From Sciscionella sediminilitoris (GTDB lineage: Bacteria > Actinomycetota > Actinomycetes > Mycobacteriales > Pseudonocardiaceae): a stretch of DNA of 64,000 bases. Both the position numbers and the translations under genes were made by a program. Below the pieces are notes generated by a model. That model made no database searches, was not told the DNA's origin, and saw only the letters and a list, made by a program, of their open reading frames with translations. Numbering within the stretch: the first letter of the stretch is position 1; each line of letters starts with the position of its first letter. Location of the stretch: assembly GCF_000737195.2 (NCBI RefSeq), contig NZ_JALM01000024.1, forward strand, positions 27,465 to 91,464, in the 5' to 3' direction. Below, one piece after another: positions 20,439 to 29,106 of the stretch.

Positions 20439-21134
20439 ATGTCCAACGGGACGCTATTGCCCGCTCCCCCGGAATCCGCTGCGGAAGTGTTCGGTGCACG
20501 ACTGCCGATCGCCCGCGCCTTCGCTGAGCGGCTCGCGAGCGAGGGAGTCCTCCGCGGCATGATCGGTCCGAGGGAAGTGGAGCGGCTGTGGGAGCGGCAC
20601 ATCCTGAACTCCGCGGTTCTCGGTGAGGTGATCCCGGAGCGGGCGAAGGTGATCGATGTCGGTTCGGGGGCCGGGCTTCCCGGGATCCCACTTGCGATCG
20701 CTCGCCCGGATGTACGTGTCACGCTTCTCGAACCGATGCAACGCCGAGTGGATTGGCTGGAGCTGATCGTCGGTGAGTTGGAGTTGCCGATTGACGTGGT
20801 TCGCGGCCGGGCGGAGGATCGGTCGGTGCGTGACAGCCTGCCGAACGCGAATGTGGTGACGGCGCGGGCGGTCGCGAGTCTGGACAAACTGTCGTCCTGG
20901 TGTCTTCCGCTCATCAAACAGGGGGCGGCACTGTACGCCATGAAGGGAGCTTCGGCGTACGACGAGATTGAGCGCGATCGGGAGGCGGTCGCTCGGCTCG
21001 GTGGTGGTAACCCGCGGGTACTCACTTGCGGGCAGGGGAAACTGGAACAGTCGGTGAGAGTTGTGCGCATCGAACGGGTGGGTTCTCGTGCAACGGGTAG
21101 CCGGCAGCAACAACGGACGAGGAGGAGTCGGTGA
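20439..21134 (+). CDS. rsmG: 16S rRNA m7G527 methyltransferase RsmG (GidB)
   Basis: A 231-residue SAM-dependent methyltransferase that modifies G527 of 16S rRNA; in other bacteria its loss gives low-level streptomycin resistance. The SAM motif VIDVGSGAGLPG is at 71-82, preceded by ERLWERHILNS, and followed by LLEPMQRRVDWL and VVTARAVASLDKL. The frame is open further upstream, but ATG 20439 after AAGAGACC gives the normal length. Its stop overlaps the GTG of parA by four bases (GTGA), indicating coupling to parAB. Confidence 0.96.
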   Translation: MSNGTLLPAPPESAAEVFGARLPIARAFAERLASEGVLRGMIGPREVERLWERHILNSAVLGEVIPERAKVIDVGSGAGLPGIPLAIARPDVRVTLLEPMQRRVDWLELIVGELELPIDVVRGRAEDRSVRDSLPNANVVTARAVASLDKLSSWCLPLIKQGAALYAMKGASAYDEIERDREAVARLGGGNPRVLTCGQGKLEQSVRVVRIERVGSRATGSRQQQRTRRSR

Positions 21135-22174
21135 GCGTCCGGTCGAAGTTGAAGGTTGCCAAGAAGCGTGTTTCACGTGAAACCAAAGAGACCGAGGATC
21201 ATGACAACGCAGTCGATGGGTCTGTCGGAGCTGGCGAGGTGCTCAAGCCGATGACCGAACAGAAGCCCGGAGACGGGACGCCGTTCAGCGATTGGACCCC
21301 GATAGCCGACGCCGCCGCCCGTGCCACCCAAGTACTTCATCCCCAGGAACTCAGTTTGCCGAAGCCACCGCATCGCCGGGTCATCACCGTCGCCAACCAG
21401 AAGGGCGGGGTTGGTAAGACAACGAGCACGGTGAACCTCGCGGCGGCGCTGGCGCTGCACGGCTTGAAGGTGCTCGTGATCGACCTCGACCCACAGGGCA
21501 ACGCGAGTACCGCGCTTGGGGTGGAGCATCGCGGCGAGGTGCCGTCCATCTACGATGTGCTGCTCGGCGAGATCTCCGTCAAGGAAGCCGCAGCGGTCAG
21601 CGATCAGTCGCCGAACCTGTGGTGTGTGCCCGCCACGATCGATCTTGCCGGTGCCGAGGTCGAACTGGTGACCATGGTGGCGCGCGAATCGCGGCTGAAG
21701 ACCGCGCTCACCGAGGAAGCGCTCGACGAGCTCTCCCCCGACTACGTCTTCATCGACTGCCCTCCCTCGCTCGGACTGCTCACGGTGAACGCGCTCGTCG
21801 CCGCCGAGGAGGTGCTCATCCCGATCCAGTGCGAGTACTACGCGCTCGAAGGGCTCGGCCAGCTGCTCAACAACATCGAGCTGGTGCGCGGGCACCTCAA
21901 TACGAGCCTCGAGGTGTCCACCATCGTGCTCACCATGTACGACGGGCGCACCAAGCTCGCCGATCAGGTCACCAAGGATGTGCGCGACTACTTCGGGGAC
22001 ACCGTGCTCAGCACGGTGATCCCGCGCAGTGTGAAGGTCTCCGAAGCACCCGGTTATGGGCAGACCGTGCTCGCCTACGATCCCGGTTCACGTGGCGCGA
22101 TGAGCTATCTGGACGCCGCGAAGGAGATCGCCGTGCAGGGTGGATCCGCGGACGAGCAGGAGGCCGGGGAATGA
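21131..22174 (+). CDS. parA: Chromosome partitioning ATPase ParA (Soj)
   Basis: A 347-residue deviant-Walker ATPase that drives origin segregation with ParB. The first 80 residues are a variable extension rich in charged residues. The ATPase begins RRVITVANQ, then KGGVGKT at 91-97, [13 protein letters not shown] (switch I region) and [13 protein letters not shown] parS site lies within codons 13-18, so the gene carries the binding site of its partner. The start is GTG overlapping rsmG; parB follows with an ATGA overlap. Confidence 0.97.
   Translation: MSVRSKLKVAKKRVSRETKETEDHDNAVDGSVGAGEVLKPMTEQKPGDGTPFSDWTPIADAAARATQVLHPQELSLPKPPHRRVITVANQKGGVGKTTSTVNLAAALALHGLKVLVIDLDPQGNASTALGVEHRGEVPSIYDVLLGEISVKEAAAVSDQSPNLWCVPATIDLAGAEVELVTMVARESRLKTALTEEALDELSPDYVFIDCPPSLGLLTVNALVAAEEVLIPIQCEYYALEGLGQLLNNIELVRGHLNTSLEVSTIVLTMYDGRTKLADQVTKDVRDYFGDTVLSTVIPRSVKVSEAPGYGQTVLAYDPGSRGAMSYLDAAKEIAVQGGSADEQEAGE
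21169..21184. promoter_or_regulatory. parS site 2, within the parA 5' end
   Basis: TGTTTCACGTGAAACC matches the parS consensus (TGTTTCACGTGAAACA) at 15 of 16 positions, with a perfect inner palindrome. It is read through as KRVSRET in ParA. ParB should nucleate and spread from here. Confidence 0.92.
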
Positions 22175-23172
22175 CGGAGCGCAAGGGTGGCCTCGGGCGT
22201 GGACTCGCGGCACTGATTCCCAGTGCTCCCCCGGAGGACGGAGCTGCGGCACCCGCGGCGGAGTCGTCCAGCACGGCATCGAAGACCACTACGGCGAAGA
22301 CCAGCACGGCGAAAGCTCCCGCCGCGCAGAGCGAGTCCGCTCCCCCGGCGGAACCGAGCGGCGAGGTTGCGGGCGCGGTCTACCGCGAGGTGCCGATCGA
22401 TGCGATCACGACGAACCCGAAGCAGCCTCGTCAGGTCTTCGATGAGGAAGCGCTCACCGAGCTCTCCCACTCGATCCGCGAGTTCGGCCTGTTGCAGCCG
22501 ATTGTCCTGCGGACCCTGCCCGACGAGAAGTTCGAACTCGTCATGGGTGAGCGCCGGTGGCGCGCGGCGAAGCAGGCGGGACTGGACACGCTTCCTGCGA
22601 TCGTCCGCGGTACCGCCGATGACGCGATGCTGCGCGATGCCCTGTTGGAGAACATCCACCGGGTGCAGCTGAACCCGCTCGAAGAGGCGGCGGCGTATCA
22701 GCAGCTGCTCGACGAGTTCGACGTGACGCACGATCAGCTCGCTTCGCGGATCGGACGCAGCAGGCCGGTCATCTCGAACACCATCCGCCTGCTGAAGCTT
22801 CCCCTCCCCGTGCAGCGCCGGGTCGCCGCGGGGGTGCTCTCCGCCGGTCACGCGCGGGCGCTGCTCAGCCTCGAGGACCCGGACATCGTGGACGACCTCG
22901 CCGCGCGGATCGTGGCGGAGGGGCTCTCGGTGCGGGCGACCGAAGAAGCGGTCATGCTCGCGAAGTCGGGCCCGAAGCGACCACAGAAGGCGCCGCCGAA
23001 AAAGATCGAGGTGCCCCGGGCGGGCGAGATCGCGGATGATCTCTCCGACCGCTTCGACACCAGGGTGAAGGTGGATGTCGGGCGGAAGAAGGGCAAGATC
23101 ACCATCGAATTCGGCTCGGCGGATGATCTTGATCGGCTTCTCGGACTGATCAGCCCAAAAGAGACAAAATAG
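22171..23172 (+). CDS. parB: Chromosome partitioning protein ParB
   Basis: A 333-residue CTP-dependent clamp that loads at parS. An Ala/Ser/Thr-rich N-terminal region (about 1-70) starts with the ParA-contacting basic motif [14 protein letters not shown]. The CTP-binding domain includes [14 protein letters not shown] and GERRWRAAK (126-134). The helix-turn-helix is [23 protein letters not shown], and a C-terminal dimerisation region ends [12 protein letters not shown] much longer open frame extends upstream inside parA in another frame; ATG 22171 overlaps the parA stop. Confidence 0.97.
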   Translation: MTERKGGLGRGLAALIPSAPPEDGAAAPAAESSSTASKTTTAKTSTAKAPAAQSESAPPAEPSGEVAGAVYREVPIDAITTNPKQPRQVFDEEALTELSHSIREFGLLQPIVLRTLPDEKFELVMGERRWRAAKQAGLDTLPAIVRGTADDAMLRDALLENIHRVQLNPLEEAAAYQQLLDEFDVTHDQLASRIGRSRPVISNTIRLLKLPLPVQRRVAAGVLSAGHARALLSLEDPDIVDDLAARIVAEGLSVRATEEAVMLAKSGPKRPQKAPPKKIEVPRAGEIADDLSDRFDTRVKVDVGRKKGKITIEFGSADDLDRLLGLISPKETK

Positions 23173-23207
23173 ACCCGTAACCGGGATATCCGATCGTACC
23201 GGCGTCT

Positions 23208-23224
23208 TTTGTCACGGTGACAAA
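23208..23224. promoter_or_regulatory. 17-bp inverted repeat upstream of DUF1707 gene
   Basis: TTTGTCAC, G, GTGACAAA is a perfect inverted repeat in an AT-richer part of the parB-DUF1707 gap, about 95 bases before the DUF1707 start. There is no T-run after it and the stem is weak, so an operator is more likely than a terminator. No cognate regulator is identifiable. Confidence 0.45.
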
Positions 23225-23318
23225 TACTCTCAGTGGTCGATATGTTCAGGGTGTGACGGGCTGAGTTCAGGGATTTCACCTGATTCCCGGAGTGCTCCCG
23301 GGAGCTAATCTCGGGGAC

Positions 23319-23873
23319 GTGAGCGAACGAGATCTGCGAGTCTCCGATGACGAACGCAACCACGTGGTCGGCTTGCTCGAAAAGGCGACCGGTCGCGGGA
23401 TGATCGACTTGAACGAGTTCGCCGAGCGGAGTGCCACGGCGACGGCCGCCAAGACCCGGGGCGAGCTCAATGCCGTCCTCGTCGATCTGCCCGGGATGGT
23501 GCACAGCTCCGCGCCGGCCGGTGCGCGCGAGGAGACGCTGTCGTCTTCGATGACGCTGTTGAAGCGGGACGGTGCCTGGACTCCCCCGCTGGAGCTGCAC
23601 GTCCGGAACACGATGGCGACCACGATCCTCGACTTCCGCCAGGCGCGGATCAACTATCCGCGGCTGGTGATCGACTTCGACGTGTCGCTCGGCAACGTCA
23701 AGCTACGGCTCCCCGAACACGCGACGATCAATCTCGAAGGTTTCACGTGCACGATGGGGCACGTGGTCGGCAGGGGGCGCCCGGTGGAAACCGCGGAAGC
23801 CCCGGGGGATCCGCATTTCGTGATCGCCGGCCAGTTGCGGCTGTGCTCGCTGGTTGTGAACCGGAAGAAGTAG
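23319..23873 (+). CDS. DUF1707 domain protein, first paralog
   Basis: A 184-residue protein. Residues 5-58 form a DUF1707 domain (LRVSDDERNHVVGLLEKATGRGMIDLNEFAERSATATAAKTRGELNAV, described here by its ends LRVSDDERNHVV and TRGELNAVLVDL). The rest is a beta-rich region (ILDFRQARI, VIDFDVSLGNVKLRLPEHA) like the DUF2154/LiaF-type C-terminal fold. The DUF1707 domain is found at the N-terminus of many actinobacterial envelope-related proteins, and its function is unknown. No membrane helix is visible. The start is GTG 23319, giving the usual short lead before LRVSD. A second paralog lies 3 kb downstream. Confidence 0.8.
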   Translation: MSERDLRVSDDERNHVVGLLEKATGRGMIDLNEFAERSATATAAKTRGELNAVLVDLPGMVHSSAPAGAREETLSSSMTLLKRDGAWTPPLELHVRNTMATTILDFRQARINYPRLVIDFDVSLGNVKLRLPEHATINLEGFTCTMGHVVGRGRPVETAEAPGDPHFVIAGQLRLCSLVVNRKK

Positions 23874-23876
23874 CTC

Positions 23877-25523
23877 TCAGCGCCCCAGCGCTGTCCTGAC
23901 GGCCGCGCGTGCTTCCGCCGGGGTTCGGGCCCGCGCAGCCGCCTGTGCGGCCGTCACACAGGCGCTGTGGGCGTGCTTCGCCAGCTCGGCGCCGACGGCG
24001 TCGAGTGCGATCGGGGTCATCGAAAGGCTGGTCGCTCCCAGCCCGACGAGGACACAGGCCAGCAGCGGATCGGCGGCGGCCTCCCCGCAGACACCGACCG
24101 GCTTGCCCGCTTCCCGCCCCGCGGTGCCGATCAGTTCGATCAGGCGCAGCAGCGCGGGCTGCCACGGGTCACCGAGCGCGGCCAGCGTTCCGAGCTGGCG
24201 GTCCGCGGCCATCGTGTACTGGGTGAGGTCATTGGTGCCGATGGAGATGAAGTCCACGATCTCGAGCAGTTCCCCGGCCTGCAGTGCGGCCGAGGGGACC
24301 TCGATCATCACGCCGACGCGCCGGATTCCCGCCGCGCGAGCGCGTTCGGCGAACCACGCGGCTTCCTCGGTCGTGGCGACCATCGGGGCCATGACCGAAT
24401 CCCCGCCCGCGGCGCGGATCGCGTGGAGCTGGCGGTCGAGCAGTTCCGGTTGATGCTGACGGGCCATGCGGAGACCGCGCACGCCGAGCGCGGGGTTCGG
24501 TTCAGCTTCGGCGGGCAGGAAGGTCAGGGGCTTGTCCGCGCCCGCGTCGAGGGTCCGCACGATGCATGGTTTCCCGTGAAACACCGCGATGATGGCGCGG
24601 TACATCTCGGCCTGTTCCTCGACCGTGGGCTCGGATTCCATTGCCAGGTAACAGAATTCGGTTCGGAAGAGGCCTACTCCCTCGGCTGGGGAGTCCGCCG
24701 CTTTGATCGCGTCCGCCGCCGATCCGATGTTGGCCAGCAGCGGGATGCGCACCCCGTCGCCGGTGGACCCGACACCGTTCCACTCCGGCGTGCTCGTACT
24801 GGGCGCGGCTTCCGCTTCGCCCTCGGTCACCACCTCGACGAGGCCGGTTTCCCCGTCCACGCGCAGATAGTCCGCGGTCAGGCCGAGGGCGCCGGTACAG
24901 CCGACGACGGCGGGAATGCCGAGTGCGCGGGCGATGATCGCGGTGTGCGAGGTGGGCCCGCCCTCCTCGGTGACGATCGCGAGCACCGTGGCCGAATCCA
25001 GGGCCGCCGTATCCGCGGGCGCGAGTTCGCGGGCCAGCAACACGTGCGGGGTGTCCAGTTCCGGCACCGCGCTGGACTGTGCGCCGGTGAGCTCCTCGAT
25101 GATCCGGTCGCGCACGTCCCGGAGATCACCGGTGCGCTCGGCCAGATAACCACCGGCCTCGGCGAGCCCGTCGATGAACTGTTCCGCGGCGTCCCATACC
25201 GCGCGGGCCGCGGGCAGACCGTGTTCGGTGACCAGTTCCTCCGCGGTACCCAGCAGCGAGGGATCGGTCGCCATCACCGCGGTCATGTGGAGGATGTCGC
25301 GCGCTTCCCCGGTCGCCAGCGCCGCCTTGTCGGTCAGCGCGGCAGCCACCAGGTCCGCGGCCGGATGGATCCGCGCGGCCTCCTCGCGGTAGTCGAGGGG
25401 CTTCGGATACCGCGCAGGCTGGCCGATGCTCACCCGCGCGGGTTCCCGGAGGCGCAGCACCGGACCCGCGGCCCGCCCAGGACTCGCCGGGACTCCGTGC
25501 ACCGCCTGCTGCTCGACCGTCAT
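23877..25523 (-). CDS. ptsI: PTS enzyme I (phosphoenolpyruvate-protein phosphotransferase)
   Basis: A 548-residue enzyme that transfers phosphate from PEP to HPr, starting sugar uptake by the phosphotransferase system. The phospho-histidine is His193 in GGPTSHTAIIARALGIPAVVG. The PEP-binding barrel shows VGLFRTEFCYLAMESEPTVEEQ, LDAGADKPLTFL, ALGVRGLR, ISIGTNDLTQYTMAADR and the catalytic Cys in VGVCGEAAADP. Length and motifs match typical enzyme I. No HPr or permease gene is nearby in the window. The 3' end converges on the DUF1707 gene, leaving only three bases between them. Confidence 0.95.
   Translation of the reverse strand: MTVEQQAVHGVPASPGRAAGPVLRLREPARVSIGQPARYPKPLDYREEAARIHPAADLVAAALTDKAALATGEARDILHMTAVMATDPSLLGTAEELVTEHGLPAARAVWDAAEQFIDGLAEAGGYLAERTGDLRDVRDRIIEELTGAQSSAVPELDTPHVLLARELAPADTAALDSATVLAIVTEEGGPTSHTAIIARALGIPAVVGCTGALGLTADYLRVDGETGLVEVVTEGEAEAAPSTSTPEWNGVGSTGDGVRIPLLANIGSAADAIKAADSPAEGVGLFRTEFCYLAMESEPTVEEQAEMYRAIIAVFHGKPCIVRTLDAGADKPLTFLPAEAEPNPALGVRGLRMARQHQPELLDRQLHAIRAAGGDSVMAPMVATTEEAAWFAERARAAGIRRVGVMIEVPSAALQAGELLEIVDFISIGTNDLTQYTMAADRQLGTLAALGDPWQPALLRLIELIGTAGREAGKPVGVCGEAAADPLLACVLVGLGATSLSMTPIALDAVGAELAKHAHSACVTAAQAAARARTPAEARAAVRTALGR
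24568..24583. promoter_or_regulatory. parS-like site within ptsI
   Basis: GGTTTCCCGTGAAACA differs from the parS consensus at two of 16 positions, one of them in the central CACGTG. It lies 1.4 kb past parB and inside a coding region, like many genuine parS sites, but the central mismatch may abolish binding. Confidence 0.4.
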
Positions 25524-25540
25524 GCCTGCTGAGGGTACTC

Positions 25541-25580
25541 GTGAGCGGATGTGTTGGTTCTAGCCAACATTTCCACTCAC
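25541..25580 (-). repeat. 40-bp palindrome copy C (MBL gene stop)
   Basis: The most diverged copy. Left arm GTGAGCGGATGTGTTGG and right arm CCAACATTTCCACTCAC pair at 14 of 17 positions, and the flanks CTC and GAG extend the stem. The MBL-hydrolase gene reads into the right arm and terminates there, with TCG-TGA inside CTCACGA. It separates that gene from the ptsI start. Confidence 0.72.
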
Positions 25581-26608
25581 GAGCAGCTGTAGTAGCGGAC
25601 TCCCCCGTGCTCCTCGCCGGTGAGCTCACCACGTGCGACCAGCAGATCCAGGTGCGATTTCGTCTCGAGCACGGCCAGCATGGCGTTGAAGACGTCCAGA
25701 TCGCTCAGGGCGCGCTCGCGGCGGGTCCAGGTGAGCTTGGCCGCCGATTCCGCACTTGTCCTGGCCCCCGCGCGCACGGTGTCGTAGGTGACCTCGAGCC
25801 GGGCGCGGTGGTGCTCCAGCAGCTCGTCGACCCGTTCGTGCACGCTGCTGGTCACCGGTCCGTGCGCGGGAAGCAGCCAGGTGTCGGGAAGTTCGCGGAT
25901 CCTGCGCAGTGATTCGAGGAAGTCCCCGAGTGGCAGCCGCGGGGTGCGCGGTTCGAGCGCGATGGAGGGGGTGATGTGCGGGAGCACGTGGTCCCCGGCG
26001 AACAACAGCCCGTTCGCCGCATCACGGAACACGATATGGCCGCTGGTGTGTCCCGGCGTGTGCACGACTTCGAGGTCGTACGCGCCGACCGGGATCCGCT
26101 CCCCCGCCGCGAGCCATCGATCCGGGGACGGCCACTCCGCGGGATCCACCGCGGTGTCGCCGACCATCTCGATGAACTTCGCGGTGATCTCGGTGGCGCC
26201 GGTGCCGCGGAGCAGGTGTTGCTGGGTGATCATCGGGCTCTTGTCGGCCCGCTGCAGTGCCTCGATGGTCGGGCGCTCCTCCGCACCGAGCGCGATCGGG
26301 GTGCCGTGTTCGGCGCGCACGTGAGTGCCGAGGTTGTAGTGGTCCTTGTGCGCGTGGGTGATCAGGAACCGGCGAATGTGCGCGGTATCCGAACCGAGTT
26401 CGGTGAGGACCGTGTCGAGCTGGGCGCGCGCCTCAGCGACTCCCCACCCCGAGTCGATCAGCGTGAACCCGTCTCCGTCGCGGATCGCGTACACGTTCAC
26501 CGCGCGCAGTCCGTCGTTCGGCATCGGCAACGGGATCCGGAACACTCCCTCGGTGACCTCGTACGAACCGGGTTCTGCCCATGCGTTCCTGCTGGCGTTC
26601 TCGGCCAC
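25577..26608 (-). CDS. MBL-fold metallo-hydrolase
   Basis: A 343-residue metallo-beta-lactamase-fold hydrolase. The metal motif THAHKDH gives His85, His87, Asp89 and His90; further ligands are in HTPGHTSGHIVF and FAGDHVLPHI. A C-terminal helical domain (about 265-335) with a winged-helix look resembles the extension of RNase-Z-like and LACTB2-like hydrolases. The natural substrate is unknown. I use GTG 26608, after a purine-rich stretch; the longer frame overlaps the divergent DUF1707 gene. The stop codon is supplied by palindrome copy C. Confidence 0.85.
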   Translation of the reverse strand: MAENASRNAWAEPGSYEVTEGVFRIPLPMPNDGLRAVNVYAIRDGDGFTLIDSGWGVAEARAQLDTVLTELGSDTAHIRRFLITHAHKDHYNLGTHVRAEHGTPIALGAEERPTIEALQRADKSPMITQQHLLRGTGATEITAKFIEMVGDTAVDPAEWPSPDRWLAAGERIPVGAYDLEVVHTPGHTSGHIVFRDAANGLLFAGDHVLPHITPSIALEPRTPRLPLGDFLESLRRIRELPDTWLLPAHGPVTSSVHERVDELLEHHRARLEVTYDTVRAGARTSAESAAKLTWTRRERALSDLDVFNAMLAVLETKSHLDLLVARGELTGEEHGGVRYYSCS

Positions 26609-26676
26609 TGTGCCGCCCTGCCTTTCTCGCGTCCCGCAAGATACGGTACCTACCAGGTGGTATGAAGGAGGCCACA

Positions 26677-27246
26677 GTGCGAGATGACCACGTACGGGCA
26701 TCGGACGAGGAACGCGAAGCCACGCTCGAGGTCCTCAAGGAAGCCATGGCGAACGGCATGCTGGACATCAACGAGTTCGATGAGCGTTCGTCGCGGACCA
26801 TGGCTTCGCGGACCAGGGGTGATCTCGCCGAGGTCGTCGCCGATCTGCCGATCGCGGGTGGTGCTCCGGCCGCCGAGGACAACCGGACCGTCGAGTTCAC
26901 CGGGACCTTCAACTCGGTGAAGCGCAAAGGCGACTGGGATGTTCCCCGCAGGATCATGATCCGGAAGAACATGGGGTCAACCGAGCTCGACTTCACCGAG
27001 GCGAACATCGCGCACCCGGTCGTCGATATCGAGGTCGAGGTCAACGGCGGATCGCTGCAGATGCGGGTACCGGACGAGGCCAGCGTCGATTTCAACGGTG
27101 TCGAGCTCACCCTCGCCAGTGCCGAAGACCACCGGAAAAGGCCGCCACAGCAAGGAAAACCGCACTTCCGGCTCACCGGGGCGATGCGCGTGGGCTCCAT
27201 CGAGGTGCGTGGCAGGCCATGGCGCCCGTTCGCCCGCAAACGGTGA
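26677..27246 (+). CDS. DUF1707 domain protein, second paralog
   Basis: A 189-residue protein sharing with the first paralog the layout of N-terminal DUF1707 (HVRASDEEREATLEVLKEAM ... TRGDLAEVVADLPI) followed by a beta-rich region (TELDFTEANI, VDIEVEVNGGSLQMRVPDEA). It ends in a basic tail (RGRPWRPFARKR). The start is GTG 26677, preceded at seven bases by AAGGAGGCC, a strong Shine-Dalgarno. It is divergent from the MBL-hydrolase gene with 68 bases between, where the imperfect dyad TACC-ACC-AGG-TGGTA could be an operator. Confidence 0.8.
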   Translation: MRDDHVRASDEEREATLEVLKEAMANGMLDINEFDERSSRTMASRTRGDLAEVVADLPIAGGAPAAEDNRTVEFTGTFNSVKRKGDWDVPRRIMIRKNMGSTELDFTEANIAHPVVDIEVEVNGGSLQMRVPDEASVDFNGVELTLASAEDHRKRPPQQGKPHFRLTGAMRVGSIEVRGRPWRPFARKR

Positions 27247-27297
27247 TTTGTCGACATATCGTTTTGTTTTCGCTGGGCGCCGGGGCAGACTGATGCC

Positions 27298-27882
27298 GTG
27301 CCCCAGCTACTGATACCGGCCCTGCCGCCCGGTTCGCTTCGAGACCGGAATCAGCCGAATCTGACCGTTGAAGGGGACGTGGTTTTGCGTCCCTGGCGGG
27401 AATCCGATGCATCAGCGGTACGAAAAGCCTTTGACTGCCCCGAAATTCAGCGGTGGCACCAGCGCCGGATGGACAGCGCGGAGGAGGCACGGGACTGGAT
27501 CGCGAACTGGGAAACCGCCTGGGGACAGGAAACCGGCGCCAGTTGGGCGATCGTGCGTGCGGATCGCGTGCTCGGCCAGATCGGTCTGCGCCGGATCACG
27601 CTGCCCCAGGCATCCGCGGAACTCTCCTACTGGCTGCTCCCCGAGGCACGCGGTGCCGGAGTGGCCGGCCGTGCGGTGCGCGCCCTGACCCGGTGGGCGT
27701 TCACCGATCGCGGATTCCACCGCCTCACGCTCAGGCACTCCACCGGAAACCTCGCCTCCTGCCGGGTCGCCGCCAAGACCGGGTTCGTGCTCGAGGGGAC
27801 CAGCAGAGGATCACATCTGCACGCGGACGGTTGGCATGACGTCCACCTGCACTCCTTGCTGTGCACCGATGATGAGGCTTGA
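27298..27882 (+). CDS. GNAT-family N-acetyltransferase (RimJ/RimL type)
   Basis: A 194-residue acetyltransferase. The pattern VVLRPWRESDASAVRKAF, SAELSYWLLPEARGAGVAGRAVRALTRWAF (acetyl-CoA binding loop) and RLTLRHSTGNLASCRVAAKTGFVLEG is typical of RimJ/RimL-like enzymes that acetylate protein N-termini or small amines. The substrate cannot be told. It begins with GTG 51 bases after the DUF1707 gene. Confidence 0.85.
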   Translation: MPQLLIPALPPGSLRDRNQPNLTVEGDVVLRPWRESDASAVRKAFDCPEIQRWHQRRMDSAEEARDWIANWETAWGQETGASWAIVRADRVLGQIGLRRITLPQASAELSYWLLPEARGAGVAGRAVRALTRWAFTDRGFHRLTLRHSTGNLASCRVAAKTGFVLEGTSRGSHLHADGWHDVHLHSLLCTDDEA

Positions 27883-27915
27883 CCTCGAGAACGCTCGAGG
27901 TTTGAGGATGGGGAC

Positions 27916-28365
27916 ATGTCGATAATCGAGGACGTTCTCGGGGCGCTCCGGCTGGCATGGGATGCGAACGACGGCGCGGCGTGGGCGGCGAGCTTCACCG
28001 AGGACGCGGACTTCGTCGACGTGCTGGGCCGTATGCAACGCGGGCGCGAGACGATAGCTGAAGAGCACCAGAAGATCTTCGACACCATCTATCGGGGCAG
28101 CCGGGCCGAGTTCTGGCCGCTGTCCAGCTATCCACTGAGCGGGGACGGCGTGTCGCTGGCGCACACGGTATCGAGGTTGTGGGTGCCGAGCGGACCGCGA
28201 TCGGGTGTCACGTTCTCCGTACAGACGATGGTGCTGGAGAGGGGGCTCATCCGGGCGTTCCACAACACCATCCGCGCCGACATGGCCGATTTTGCCGAGC
28301 ACGACGAAGTACTCGCGGCGCAAGCACCGCTGCAATGGCGGCAGAAGACGCCGCCCGTGGGGTGA
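27916..28365 (+). CDS. SnoaL-like / SgcJ-EcaC family protein
   Basis: A 149-residue NTF2-fold protein. The opening SIIEDVLGALRLAWDANDGAAWAASFTEDADFVDVLGRMQRGRETI is the usual start of the SgcJ/EcaC family, whose members are small cone-shaped dimers of uncertain enzymatic role, sometimes encoded with secondary-metabolite genes. Here it stands with a GNAT and a VOC gene and no biosynthetic cluster. The stop is directly followed by the next ATG. Confidence 0.75.
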   Translation: MSIIEDVLGALRLAWDANDGAAWAASFTEDADFVDVLGRMQRGRETIAEEHQKIFDTIYRGSRAEFWPLSSYPLSGDGVSLAHTVSRLWVPSGPRSGVTFSVQTMVLERGLIRAFHNTIRADMADFAEHDEVLAAQAPLQWRQKTPPVG

Positions 28366-28821
28366 ATGAGAACCATGGGAATCCGGCCGAGCGGCACTAC
28401 CCTGGCGCGTATGTCGGATAGCGCGGTCTGGCCGGTACTCCACTACGACGACACCCGTGCCGCATTGCGGTTTCTGGTCGACGTGCTGGGGTTTGAGCAA
28501 CACGTGGCGGTCTGCGACGAGGGCGGCGAACTCGTGCACGCCGAAGTGCGCTGGCCCGAGGGCGGCATGGTGGTGTTCGGCTCCACCACGCACAAGGACA
28601 GCGTGCACGGGCGCATGCCTGCCGGGGTGAACGCCGTCTACATCGCCACCGAGGAGGTCGACGCGATGTACGAACGCGCCCGCCATGCCGGGGCGACCGT
28701 GGCAGAGCAACCGCAGGAAGCGCGGCTCGGTTCCGGCGAGCGGTCGTATCTGGTGACCATCGAGGACCCGGAGCGCAACCTGTGGACCTTCGGTACTTAC
28801 CGGGGCACTCGGCGAAGCTGA
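28366..28821 (+). CDS. VOC-family (glyoxalase/bleomycin resistance-like) protein
   Basis: A 151-residue protein of two beta-alpha-beta-beta-beta modules: WPVLHYDDTRAALRFLVDVLGFEQHV and then VNAVYIATEEVDAMYERARHAGATV, ending IEDPERNLWTFGTYRG. The family includes metal-dependent lyases, dioxygenases and drug-binding proteins; substrate unknown. The start could be ATG 28411 (MSDSAVW), which would leave a typical N-terminus; I keep 28366 because it immediately follows the preceding stop. Confidence 0.8.
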   Translation: MRTMGIRPSGTTLARMSDSAVWPVLHYDDTRAALRFLVDVLGFEQHVAVCDEGGELVHAEVRWPEGGMVVFGSTTHKDSVHGRMPAGVNAVYIATEEVDAMYERARHAGATVAEQPQEARLGSGERSYLVTIEDPERNLWTFGTYRGTRRS

Positions 28822-28841
28822 GGCCCGGACAGCATCACGTT

Positions 28842-28868
28842 GGCCCCTGCCTTGCAAAGGCAGGGGCC
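28842..28868. terminator. Hairpin after VOC gene
   Basis: A 12-bp perfect stem, GGCCCCTGCCTT and AAGGCAGGGGCC, with loop GCA, 20 bases past the VOC stop. CGCTTTC follows. Likely the end of the GNAT-SnoaL-VOC transcript. Confidence 0.75.
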
Positions 28869-28973
28869 CCGCTTTCAAGTGCGCGCCCTCACCGAAGTGT
28901 TGGCGCACTTGGCCAAGTTGACCGATAAAGAAACCGAGAGCTGCTGACCGGGTATCGCACCGGACCCGAAACA

Positions 28974-29015
28974 GCAGTTGGGGTGCTTCCCGAAACCGGG
29001 AAGCACCCCAACTGC
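28974..29015 (-). terminator. 19-bp hairpin downstream of tRNA-Gly
   Basis: GCAGTTGGGGTGCTTCCCG and its exact complement face each other across AAAC. On the minus strand the hairpin starts 18 bases after the tRNA-Gly CCA end. It is the strongest stem in this part of the window and probably terminates the tRNA transcript. Confidence 0.85.
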
Positions 29016-29032
29016 ACTGCAAGAGCCTTCTG

Positions 29033-29106
29033 TGGAGCGGATGACGGGAATCGAACCCGCATTCTCAGCTTGGGAAGCTGATGTTCTGCCATTGAACTAC
29101 ATCCGC
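29033..29106 (-). tRNA. tRNA-Gly (anticodon CCC)
   Basis: Acceptor arms GCGGATG and CATCCGC, D arm TAGTTCAATGGCAGAACA, anticodon stem TCAGC/GCTGA with loop TTCCCAA giving anticodon CCC, and T arm GCGGGTTCGATTCCCGT. The discriminator is U, and CCA is encoded (29033-29035). Confidence 0.96.

Noticed and set aside
23741..23754. GTTTCACGTGCACG, half of a parS site in the first DUF1707 gene
   Set aside because: Only one half-site plus centre matches; dyad symmetry is lost.
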